Shown one piece after another: positions 33,101 to 42,525 of a stretch of 42,525 nt of DNA. Made by a program: the position numbers and the translations under genes. The stretch spans positions 1-42,525 of the forward strand of contig JABANN010000288.1 of the NCBI GenBank assembly GCA_013115125.1, written 5' to 3'. Source of the DNA: Perkinsus olseni. Lineage: Eukaryota > Perkinsozoa > Perkinsida. Within the stretch, counting starts at the first letter, position 1. Each line of letters begins with the position of its first letter. The notes under the pieces are model-generated. The model saw only the letters and a program-made list of their open reading frames with translations. It had not been told where the DNA came from and did not search any database.

Positions 33101-34728
33101 AAAAAGGAGCATGCTCAGACCTATAAGGTGAGAACTCACGAGCTTCTCGATCCTGCAAGGTGTTATTTACCCAGGCTTACGAGAAGGAGAAGGCTGATAG
33201 AGAGAAGGCTGTAGCCAAGGTCAATGAGGCAGAGGGAAAGGCCAATGAGGCGGCCAAACAGACGCAGGCTGAGGTTGAACAACACAAGCAGACTCAGAAG
33301 GTGAAACAACGTGCTGCATGGCTGCCCATGGCATCATCATCATCATCATCATCATCATCGTCATCATCATCACCGTAGGCATATGAAGCCGAGAAGCAGG
33401 CCCGTCAACAAGCAGCTGCTGAGGCGGAGAAGCAAAGCCGAGCCGCTGCTGAGGCCCAGGCCCGGGCCAATGAGGCGGACCAACAGGCTAAGGCTCTTGA
33501 TAGAGAGGTGAGCATCCTACGTTGGACTCCCAAGGAAGTAACATACCTCCTTCAGCTCAATGGGCTCCGGAAACAAGTGGAGGACCTCAATCGAGCTAAG
33601 GCTGATCTTGCGGAACAGATGAGAGCCTTGAGGGAGAAGTCAAAAGAGGTGAGACGTCTTGCCTGCTCCCACCTCTTACGGACTTCTTTCTCAGACCGAA
33701 AGCAAGTTGAATCAACGCATAAAGGAAATCACTAACGCCAAGGCTCAGGCTGAAAAGTAAGAGACCGGTGCTGCTAGTCTAGGAGAGTTCGGATCGTTAT
33801 TTTCAGGGATGCAGCCTCGCAGAAGTCCCGGGCAGACTCTCAACGGGCTGAGAACGATCGGGTGAGGCAACAGAAACAGCAGGCTGATCTCGACAAGGCC
33901 AACACGGCTAAGTGAGTCTCCCATCGAGGTATGGTAGTGAGTTCACCTTCGTAGGGAGTTGGATGCTCAGAAGGAGCAGCAAGCTGAGCTACAGAAGCAG
34001 CTAGACGCGACTCTCCGACAGAAGGAGAGGGCTGAGAGGTCAGTACCATTATTGTACATGGGGTGGGGCTAACGGCTACCATCAGGGCATACGAGGAGCA
34101 GATGGAGGCACAGCAGCGGCTTCAGGAACAGATTGATGAGATGAAAGCTCAGCAGGCCAAGGCGCAAGAGTAGGCTGCCTGGCTTGTCGATGTACATGAT
34201 AAATGATGGTGTGATTGATGATCAGAGCTGCCGAGGCTGAACGGAAGAGGCAGCAGGAGATGGCGGATCAATTGAAGCAGGAGAGAGATCAGGCATTTGC
34301 TCAGTTGCATCGTAACCAGCAGTCCTTCACTGTAGTATCCATAGCCGATACCTTGAGACCTGCTTATTGTTCGTCTACATCATCAGAGCAATACTGCCGT
34401 CCCCCCACCCGCGGGCATGCCGTATCAGATGAATCAGCCACATATGATGTGAGTTGGAATCCGAAAAGTTGGTGTCGGCGGTAGCTGGTCACTCGTCAGG
34501 CCACCGTCGGGTTCGTGGTCAGCTGCCCATCAACCGCAGCAGCCACAGATGGCGTGGGGTGCCCGTCCCCCTTCACAGCAGCAGCCTGGGTATGCAGTCC
34601 CTCAGACCCTTCCACAGACCCAGCCGCAGATGATGCCATCCGTGCAGCTTCCACCGACAGCCCAGACACCACCATCGCAGCCACAACAACACAGTGCCAC
34701 TTCCTCTAGCGCACCATCGACACCGTAA
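30107..34728 (+). CDS. Long coiled-coil protein built from many small exons, Gln/Pro-rich C-terminus
   Basis: The N-terminal exon (30107-30353) is acidic (DKNDYEADEDPLSEDPEAPP). Exon 2 (30395-30521) encodes KLLYLQDQWQQLHSALTTC. About fifteen further exons, mostly 70-160 bases and mostly joined in phase 0 by introns of about 45-65 bases, encode heptad-rich Ala/Glu/Lys/Gln helices such as NSYKAARQQAIDALDKI, DDERSQRRETEKTLENEKKA, and AYEAEKQARQQAAAEAEKQS. The last exons read AVPPPAGMPYQMNQPHMM and a Gln/Pro-rich tail ending SSSAPSTP at TAA 34726-34728. There is no catalytic motif. A structural rod, for example of cytoskeleton or basal body, is the natural guess. A TACTAAT and an AG lie just before 30114, so the start could be an exon boundary and the true ATG upstream. 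Confidence 0.8.
33331..33372. repeat. (CAT)n microsatellite inside an intron of the coiled-coil gene
   Basis: About 13 CAT/TCA units run up to the acceptor CACCGTAG before the exon encoding AYEAEKQARQQ. It is intronic, since the flanking exons join in phase 0 without it. Read through, it would give poly-Ser or poly-His. Confidence 0.85.
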
Positions 34729-35278
34729 TCCGCCACGTCTATCGGTAGCGTACGTACATGCTCTTTTCCAGCTCCCCTGACGTGAAGGAAGACCCGCCGA
34801 AGTCAGGAACTCCTCAATGAGCACAACAGCTTACTTTCAGTACTATGTCCATTGCACCTCATTTCTCTGTTCCAAGTTGAGATAATTTACTAGGACTGCC
34901 GTTGTTGCCTTGGGTTGGATGTGTAGTGGATGGGCGTTATCGCTGAGCGACAAGCGATACATGTGGGAGGATAGGAGCTGCGTTAGTAGGCAGAAAGACT
35001 TCTGCACACGATGGAGGCTTTGTCCTCAGTGATGATTATGAGGAGCTTCGACTTTGTCATTCTTCGAACCATCTGTCTTGAAATTTGTTAAGTATACCCG
35101 AACCCGGTGTGGACCAAAAGGATTTTCAGCCGTATCATGCGTCCGTGCAAGAGGTTCTGTGGCTAGGCTTCGATATCAAAAGGACTTCCACGTTGCAGTC
35201 TGGTGCGACCCACTCGAAAACTCGACACTGTGCATCATCACTTGACACTAACATTAACCTATGATTTGACAAAAGCTA
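34729..35278. other. Convergent intergenic region
   Basis: Lies between the 3' ends of the coiled-coil gene (+) and the NAPRT gene (-). I see no motif or repeat of note. Confidence 0.6.
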
Positions 35279-37789
35279 CTAACAGAACTCTCTAACGGGC
35301 ACTGTCTCCTGCCAGAATCTTCTATAGAAATCAAAGAACTTTCCTGAGGTGCTCACCTTGTACCTGAGGATCCCAGGGCCATACGACGTAGCTATGTGAA
35401 AACAACGACTCACGGTGTAGGGTTAACAGGCCTCAGGTGGTCCTGTCTGAAGGATCGCCTCGCCTTGTCGAACTGCTCTCTTGCGCTGTGGATATCAGGA
35501 CGATCCCCTCCTGCCGTCTTCGGGGATAATGATAAATGGCTGGCTTTGCCTGAGGGACCACGCCTGAGAGTGCATGGTCGTGTCCGCCACTTCTATTACC
35601 ATGGTCCCAGATGCAAACTAACATATTCTTAACACGTTCAGGGTTTACGTAGCATCTGAGCAGCAGAAGGATGAGTGAGAAGTGCAATGATGACGAGCTC
35701 CTACTAGCATACCTCTTCTGTTCATCAAACAAGTGGCGACAGAATACTCTCTCATGTGGCTTAGGTTCGGGTTCATCAACACCCTGCATGAGATCTAGAA
35801 TAGGTATACCATCTCTACCATACCTACACCAACAACAAGGACTAGTTTGAGACCAACGGAAGGAGTCACGCGTACAGTCTATACAGCGCCTTTCGAGAAG
35901 GGATTCCTTGCTTGGATAAATCTTGAGACAGCTTCATCCTAGGCTGACCGTTCAATTCTACTAATTTGTATCTACCAGAGGTGAGCTGAGGAAGCCCAGG
36001 GCTCTTAGTTCGAAATTACACCATCCCTAGAGCTGGCTGTGCCTGGCAGGTTACGAGATTGGTGCCTGTTCGAGGTCCGGTAATAGGTGGAGAGTGAGGG
36101 GAGTTCTCTCACCGATGCCGAAAGAATCTATGCTATGCTTCTGCTCCTTCAATGATATCATAACATCTTCGTTGATGTCATTAGATGCTACTATGTTGGC
36201 TGAACAGGAAAGGCATCATGTACCACCGGACGTCTTCTACTGCGTCCTCACCTTCGCGGATAAAAGTGAATCCCTCGCTCGCGAAGGCATCTGCTGCACG
36301 GATGAACAACTCGCGAGTTTTAATGCTGAGGTATCTAAGCTTGACCGACGTCATCCTTGATGAAGTGATCGAAACACTCACGCCAAGTCTCCACTGTCTA
36401 GGCGAATCCCAATGGCCTGGGAGCGTGCAATCCTCCAGAGTCCAAGAGCAACACTGAGGAAGTTGGGAATGCCGGAGGATAGAGTCTCGAAGGTGTCAAC
36501 CAAAGCCAGGAAGGCTGATGGGAAGGCTTGTGCGTAGCGGATGAAGGCCACCAGCTCACCATCATTACACATACCGACCTAGGGAGGGCAGAGTGTCTAG
36601 AGGAACACGACATCAGGTACTACACTGATGCCTAGAGCGATGCAGAGATCGATCCTTGCTTGCACGCAGGTCTGCTCGAAATCTCTGGTCCTCACTCGGC
36701 CAGCAAGGGAATCCGCTGAGAAGGGGGAGGAGGCCATGAGACTGCAAGGTGACGTAAGTCGGATAGTTAGTAGTACGGTTAGCTGTGTCTGGTGGCCTGC
36801 ACGGCTTGTCCAGATCCTCCAGTCCATGGAAGCTGGTGACGAAGGCGTGTGCATGAGTGCCTCCCAAGGGGATGTCGAAGGCATGGCCAGCTTTCACGTT
36901 GGAAGTAGCTGACCCGACAGCGGAGATAGTACGGCAGAGTTACGCCTGAGCCAGTTGTACCATCGAAGCCTCCTATGTATGCGTAGCGACTGGCCGAGAG
37001 CGCTCCGTCAGGGCCTTGAGCTCGGCGGCATCCAAACTCCATTAGTCTAGCTGAATCCCCGGCCGCTATACGCAACCTCGCCGCTTGCGTAGCCACCTGA
37101 GGTAGGGTAGCGGTGGCCTCCTTAGGGAGCAGAGGGATACTCACCAGACAAGGGAAGTTGAGGAGGTTGAGAATACCAGTCTCCAGGAGCTGGCATACAA
37201 TCAATGGGCCACCGACACGTAAGACAGGCTCACGAGGGAACACAAACTGAGCAAAGGAAGTGGGAGTAGGCAGCGTACAGGAGGAGTGGAACAGTCTCAC
37301 ATCGCCCTCTCTAACAGCATGTATGGTTACATCCTTAGCATCAAGTGTGAGGAGATATTGGAAGAAGTCATCGGAGGCAGTTGGTAGTTGGGTCTAAACG
37401 TTAGACGGCAAGCTAGCTGCTACTGCACAGTGTCCTTGGAACTCACTCTAAGATATTCGATGTTCATGGGTGTGAAACAGAATGTGTTGACGAACCTCAC
37501 GACCTCATCGATGCCTACACGACAGCAACGGCTGCGGGATACACTAATACCACATCATCACCTGCACATACTGCAAACTCGCCGTGGAAGGGGCACTTGC
37601 GGAAGTAGACATCGAAGACTGCATGATCTTCTGTCTTATCAGCCTGCCTGAAACAGGAGGGAAATGGATGATACGACCCTCCACCACACGATGAAATAAT
37701 ACTAAGTATTACCAATAAGCATATGCCATGGTTATCTGGTAGAGGTCTGTGAGGGTGGACTCTACCACGTCCGAGTGAGGAGTACCCAT
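35279..37789 (-). CDS. NAPRT: Nicotinate phosphoribosyltransferase
   Basis: A multi-exon minus-strand gene. The ATG is at 37787-37789 and exon 1 is 37713-37789; exon 2 is 37562-37647. The last exon ends at TAG 35279-35281. Family motifs occur in order along the protein: [61 protein letters not shown], then [20 protein letters not shown]. They continue with [91 protein letters not shown] and [20 protein letters not shown]. The whole enzyme, about 530-550 residues, seems present. It makes nicotinate mononucleotide from nicotinate and PRPP, the first step of the Preiss-Handler route to NAD. Introns are about 45-75 bases; several are open in one frame. No targeting signal is seen. Confidence 0.96.
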
Positions 37790-38168
37790 AGCTGGATCGC
37801 ATCTTTTACCTCCATGATGAACCCAAGACAGGCCCGGGGAACCTGCGATACCATCATGCTATCACTCCAACCAGCAGAATCGTAGCTACCTAGCTCGTCT
37901 TCATCCTCTTGATAACCCCTGGCAATGGCAGAGCTACTACGTAGTTTTGATAAGTCCTTTTGAGTGTTTATAGAGCCTGTACTAGAATGATGGTGCTGAT
38001 GGTGGTGGCCGCTGGCTGTGTTAGTAGTAGTAGTAGTAGGGGAGGGCATTGATGAGCAGGGTAGGGACCCTTCTGCTGCTATTAACCATGACTCGAACAC
38101 TAGGCCGCACAAAAGATAGTAATGCTGGTTACGACTTGCATCAATGATCGTGCAAAAGCACATGGTGA

Positions 38169-41131
38169 TCAATCCTTGAGAGCCGCCTCAATAGCCGCGT
38201 CTGTGAGGGGATTGCCTTCCAAATGCCGCCAATAGAATATGAGGAACTGGACGAAGTCAAGCGCTCCTTTGTGATTCTTGTCGGCGGTACGCCAAAACTC
38301 GTCCAACTTACTCTTACGCATTTCCGTTACCTAATGAAGTTACCACTAGCTGATACTGCGAGTCGTGAGCATATTTCTGTTATTATTACCTTGCAGACCT
38401 TGAGTAGGAGCTTCTCGAACTCATCCCGTTCAATGACCCCTGAGCCATCCTCATCCATCTGATACGATGTATGATGATCGCTGCTGTTATCAGTCAACGA
38501 CGTCTCACTTTGAGGAAGTTCCGGTAGACCTCCTCAGCGTCGAGTATGGGGATACCAAGCTTTCGGGCCACCCTCCGCACATTCCGCTCTGACTCGGGCA
38601 GCTCATCCTCGACCGTCGCGAAAAACGTGACCTGCAGCAGTAGCTCGAGGGGCACAGGAGGGGGCGATAATGCTACCCCACCTTATCTATATTATCTTCA
38701 CTATTCCTCCTGCCAAACATGCTGCCTTTACTACCCGCAGATAGACCAGAGGCAGCCGCGGCCTTCACTCTCGCTCGCTCCATGGCGACTCTCTCAGCTG
38801 CGGCAGCCATTTCACTGAGGTAGAGGGCATATATACAGGTAGGGCTAGAGGCTAACCGCCGCCGCTGCCGCCGTCAGGTACTACCTGTGTTTACCGCCAC
38901 TACTACCACCTCCACTTGATGCAGCAAAGCTGGCTACGTCCAAGGATGAAGAATTAGCTAATGCTGTCTGAAGAGGGTAAGGGTGGTAGAGTTAAAAGAA
39001 TGATGGGTGGTGGTCTTTACATAAAGGTCTGTAGTGATGTCTTGAAGATGCCTCCTGCTGATGCTCATGGACTTGATCATATCTTGACACCTCAAACTCG
39101 TATCATCGGCTACTACTCTACTTAAACGCTCCCCTTCTGGAGTACTATGATGAAGGTATCTGAGAAGGGGCGATGGACTGACTATGGGCTCCTGTGGCCC
39201 CCTCGTCATTACCGTGTAGCCACATTGGGGACACCGAGCCTGAAGAGGGTCTGTAGGCGTCGTCTAGATTTATATACTTTATTAACCCGTGCTATTTTCT
39301 GCTCTGGTGAAAGGGCTGTGGATACCCATACCGCCTCTCTACCAACAGAGCACCACCATCATCACCCTACCAGAGGCAAGGCACTACCTATCAGGCCTAG
39401 CTTCCTCCCCGGGGTCTCCGCTGCTGTTCACCCCTCGAGATCCATCTCTAGATGGAAGCATGTCCGATACGCTACGAACATAGTGTGACCTGTAGAGAGG
39501 CCCATAATTGCTATTGGAAATCTTACTGAGAATGATAATATCACCATTGATGCTCCTCTGGCAAGTCTTCCCACTTAGTGGTGTCATCAAAACCTAGCAC
39601 TTCTCTTAAATTCAGTTGGCCATTACCATTCGTATCAAACATATGGAAAAGCTCTCGTATACTTTCTGAAAAGGAGAAGTGTCCCCAGAAACATCACCGT
39701 GCTGCTCACTCAATCCTGTTATCTCCATCCATGGCACCCTTAGACGGGTTAACCCGTCCTGGAACTCTACGACAGACAGTACACCATTGCCATTGAGGTC
39801 CATAAGGTTGTATGCCTTGCGCAGGCTTCCACCACACAGTCCTTTCAAAGCCTCTCTAAGGCCCTCGATAGGGCCTAGTTCTTCAAGAGTCCTAGTGTCC
39901 AGCAAAGATTCCGGTAATGTGGGTTTACAGGTGTTCCGTCGAAGTTGGCCTTTTCTCAAAGATGGCCTGCTATCCCTTTTCGGGGTGAGTGGTACGAGCA
40001 GATTCGACGACCCATGGCCGCTTATCGTAGGTGCCACCTCACATGGTCTCTCATCTGTAGGTATCTTGATCACTATGGGTATCATGGGCTGATCTCTAGG
40101 GCTCTCCTGCCGTGTGGCTGTGACATGCAGCGGCAGTTGCAGCGGCAGTTGCAGAGGCAGTTGCAGAGGATCCTCCTCCCATGGATAAAAGTGCCACCCA
40201 ACCTCCTCGTATACCCGTCTTAGACAGAAGTCTACTAATCGCTGGGTTTCGAGCTCACCACCGACACTATGACCATCATCATCATCATCACCACTTGATG
40301 CTTGCCTAGATCCTTGGTGACCATGCTCATGTACTTGTGCATACTGATGCTTCATCTGGGATAGGGCAGTAGTGAGGCCTCTTACCTCGTCCAACGTCTG
40401 CAATCGCAACCTAAGATCACAGTACAGTATGATCATTGGGTACTTATCAACTACCTATCGAGTTTGTCAGCCCATTGACTATGTCTTCTGAAGAGGTCCT
40501 CAATATGCTTAACACGCTGCAACGCACTCCTCTTGGCAGCCCTTTTACGCCTCATAGCCTCCTCTAACCTCTTCTGTCTTATCCTATTGATACGTTCATC
40601 GTCACTCGTCTCATGCACGTAAGCACCACGAGAGTGTTCTTGCCTACTGTTCGTCATACTACCCTTTTCAAGGGAGTCTTCTGACCACAGCGCCGCGCCA
40701 GTGGACCATGTACTACTACCACTAGCTAGTGACGGTAGAGCCTCTGAACGATCTACTGACGATCCAGGCCTCAGGGACCTAGTACTATGAACTCCCCTTC
40801 TCGGTCTACAGCGCATCATCTCTCGGGATACTGCCCTTGCTACTCCACTGTACTGGAGTAAACGATGTTGGCGTGCTGACATACCACTCCTTCGCCAACT
40901 CGCCTCTGCGCTCCTCGTAGCAGCAAGCCGCTCCCTGTCGTTACCGCCGTCTAGTGATTTTAAATTGTGTAGGGATGACGAGGCAGTTGGGGCCCTGGTT
41001 GTTGTTGTTGCTGCACTAGGGATTCTCGGGAGGGAGGTACCAGAGGAAGTGCTAGCCCTAGACCTCTTAGTACCACTACTTTGAGGGCTTCGAGCCCATA
41101 CATCAGTATACACCGCTAGGGAGGCTAACAT
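38169..41131 (-). CDS. EF-hand protein with zinc-ribbon segment and coiled coil
   Basis: Exons chained on the minus strand start at ATG 41131. Exon 1 (to about 40453) is basic and Ser-rich and ends in a helical stretch (RIRQKRLEEAMRRKRAAKRS). The next exon carries LRLQTLDEVRGLTTALSQMK, an Asp run, four LQLP-type repeats and the first EF-hand loop, DLNGNGVLSVVEF. A second loop, DTNGNGQLNLRE, follows. Later exons give CPQCGYTVMTRG (one CxxC half of a zinc ribbon), an Ala/Arg helix (AAAAERVAMERARVKAAAA) and VTFFATVEDELPESERNVRR. A third EF-hand, DEDGSGVIERDEF, and a degenerate one, DKNHKGALDFVQF, close the protein; stop TGA is 38169-38171. It probably has calcium-regulated function. No kinase domain is present. 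Several internal joins in 38900-39600 are tentative. Confidence 0.75.
40127..40169. repeat. 12-base coding tandem repeat (LQLP units)
   Basis: About four copies of a 12-base unit, CAGTTGCAGCGG and variants, in frame in the EF-hand protein (minus strand), encoding repeated Leu-Gln-Leu-Pro. The number of units probably varies between isolates. Confidence 0.85.
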
Positions 41132-41803
41132 AAAAGGCAACTGAGATCAACTTTACTCAGGATCGGATCTTGCGCGGAGAACACCTTTCACTGCTCTGCC
41201 ACTGCGCCACAAAATACCGCGCTCGCCCTTAGCTATTCTGATATTTGGAATCACATTGTGATATTCGTCAAAGCTGTGGAATTAATGCTTATCGAATGAT
41301 GATAAACTCTTCATCGATTCACGGTTGCTGAATCTTAGTGATGATAGACAAGTTGCGTCCTTACTGATGATAATAATAATACGGACTTTAGTGTATCATG
41401 GATCGTGTAGACGATTCATCACGGAGAGGTCCGATAATAATGCTGGCCAATTCCAGGACCTACCAAAGGAAGTGTTGATGGTAGGTAGTATATCAACAGG
41501 CGGATAGTGATAACAACGATGCTGTCAATCAGTCCATGAGTATCCCAAGTAACTCTTCCTTTCCAATGGCCCAATGATGTTGTGTAACTTAGTTCGGGCG
41601 TGAAGCACATCAAGGCCCACTACCGTACAGTAGGGGTCACAATTAGACCGCTCTAGAGGGTAGTTACCTTCATTTTCTACCATAAGCGCATCACGAGCCG
41701 AGCTATTGATAGACATTGCAAGGCTTGGTATCAGCAGAGCTTGTGAATTGACCCCATCACCTAATTGGATGCACCTCATCAGTTCCCATCAGTGTTGTTG
41801 CTA
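41132..41803. promoter_or_regulatory. Divergent region between the EF-hand gene and VPS22
   Basis: A 672-base interval between genes transcribed in opposite directions, so both promoters should be here. A pol III A-box/B-box-like pair lies at 41160-41215 (minus strand). A minus-strand open frame, 41525-41779, begins with ATG only 24 bases from the VPS22 start. Removing a 46-base GTAACT-to-AG intron would give a short unknown protein. I do not call it as a gene. Confidence 0.45.
41160..41215 (-). other. tRNA-like pol III box pair, probably a relic
   Basis: The minus strand reads TGGCGCAGTGGCAGAGCA, very close to a tRNA D-arm/A box, and 37 bases later GATCCGATCC, close to a B box. The acceptor stem does not pair and the anticodon arm is not recognisable. 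It may be a decayed tRNA or the head of a tRNA-derived SINE. Confidence 0.25.
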
Positions 41804-42453
41804 ATGCGTCGTGGTGGATTGGGTGCTGCTGGAGTTGCCCGTAGAAGGCAGGAGAATGTAGGGCGTCACTGATCACTAGTATCAAGATGTATTACTACTG
41901 TCTTATTAGAGGAGGATGGAGAGGATTGGTGAGTCCTTAGAGGCAGTGAGGTTAGAAACAGTCAAAGAGCAATGTGATACATTCAAAGAGAGACTACAGG
42001 TGCTGCCCATACACTGCTGTGTTCGAAGTGTCACCCGCAGCAGTAGAAAGATGGTGCCTTCCGTTAGGAATTCGCCACCAAATACCGATCTAAAATAGAG
42101 AGCGATGCCACATTCCGAGCACAGTTCCTGGGTATGTGCCAGTCCGTTGGCGTAGACCCCTTGCAGTGTAAGTGTTGGTGTAACTATGTAATGCTCCAAT
42201 TCCAGTGTCAATCGTTGTCAGCCACGAAGTCAGTCTTCGGGTCCATGCTGGGACTCGGCCGCTTTTATGCAGAGCTGGGCGTACAGGTACCGATAGGTTG
42301 CCTGCCTCCTCCTCTCCTTATCATGTTCCCATATTAATAGATACTAACGTTATGCCTAGCAACGCGTGAGGACAATGGGGGACTATTGGATATGGATGAC
42401 TGCCTTTCAATGTTACAGAATGTCCGTGCAACTAGCTCTGACGCTATATCCAG

Positions 42454-42525
<72 letters not shown>
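41804..42525 (+). CDS. VPS22: ESCRT-II subunit VPS22/SNF8, 5' part
   Basis: Five exons lie in the window: 41804-41857, 41910-41999, 42068-42167, 42222-42296 and 42360-42453. The gene continues past the right edge. The N-terminus MRRGGLGAAGVARRRQEN matches the family start. EFATKYRSKIESDATFRAQF, MCQSVGVDPLQ, MLGLGRFYAELGVQ and REDNGGLLDMDD align with the winged-helix protein in order. It is part of ESCRT-II, which acts on endosomal membranes in sorting ubiquitinated cargo into multivesicular bodies. The intron before exon 5 has TACTAAC 11 bases before its AG. The last donor, AG|GTAGTA, opens directly into a long (TAG)n repeat. Confidence 0.93.
42454..42525. repeat. (GTA)n microsatellite in a VPS22 intron, reaching the window end
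   Basis: Twenty-four uninterrupted GTA units begin at the intron donor itself and run off the window. Its true length is unknown. Confidence 0.95.

Noticed and set aside
41525-41779. Minus-strand 84-codon open frame next to VPS22
   Set aside because: Starts with ATG but has no recognisable feature. It could be a small divergent gene, but the evidence is too thin to list it.
1-42525. Transposons, integrated viruses, CRISPR arrays, rRNA genes
   Set aside because: No transposase, reverse transcriptase, capsid or Cas-like reading, no long terminal repeats and no regularly spaced repeats were seen.

Overview
The window is nuclear DNA of a unicellular eukaryote. Almost every gene is cut by short GT-AG introns, mostly about 43-65 bases. 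Some have a TACTAAC-like branch site just before the acceptor (for example 15736-15800 on the minus strand and 42341-42347). Gene density is high, genes lie on both strands, and tandem paralogues are common. Intron style, base composition and gene content would fit an alveolate such as Perkinsus. That placement is an inference; no rRNA or other marker gene is present.

Layout. 1-2836: a trinucleotide repeat, then the 3' exons of an unknown serine-rich protein (+), then non-coding-looking DNA. 2837-3880: a nucleoredoxin/tryparedoxin-like protein (+). 4570-6783 and 7745-9765: a tandem pair of secreted-type membrane proteins (+). Each has a signal peptide, Asp- and Cys-rich segments, a Thr-rich mucin-like stalk, one EGF-like module, one membrane helix and a short basic tail. 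10162-19465 is a minus-strand block: tRNase Z, a large TRAF-zinc-finger/WD-propeller protein, a small unknown, a KH-domain protein, a small protein with VxVP motifs and a CYSTM-like tail, and a RING-finger protein. 20332-21317: an unknown single-pass membrane protein (-). 21539-25814: two tandem wax-ester synthase/DGAT acyltransferases (-) with nine exons each. 26215-27561: two more members of the VxVP/CYSTM family (+). 27757-29957: a COG2907-type FAD oxidoreductase (+). 30107-34728: a long coiled-coil protein made of many small exons (+). 35279-37789: nicotinate phosphoribosyltransferase (-). 38169-41131: an EF-hand protein with a zinc-ribbon segment (-). 41804 to the end: ESCRT-II subunit VPS22/SNF8 (+), running off the window in an intronic (TAG)n repeat.

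Themes. Neutral-lipid synthesis (two WS/DGATs beside a lipid-linked oxidoreductase family) sits between members of an expanded small-protein family. NAPRT belongs to NAD salvage, tRNase Z to tRNA 3' processing and VPS22 to endosomal sorting. Both window ends lie in long trinucleotide repeats, so they may be assembly breaks.

Exon structures were built by hand from splice consensus, reading phase and paralogue comparison. Where summed exon lengths divide by three the model is firm. In the TRAF/WD and KH genes one junction each could not be reconciled. I saw no transposon, integrated virus, CRISPR array or rRNA gene.
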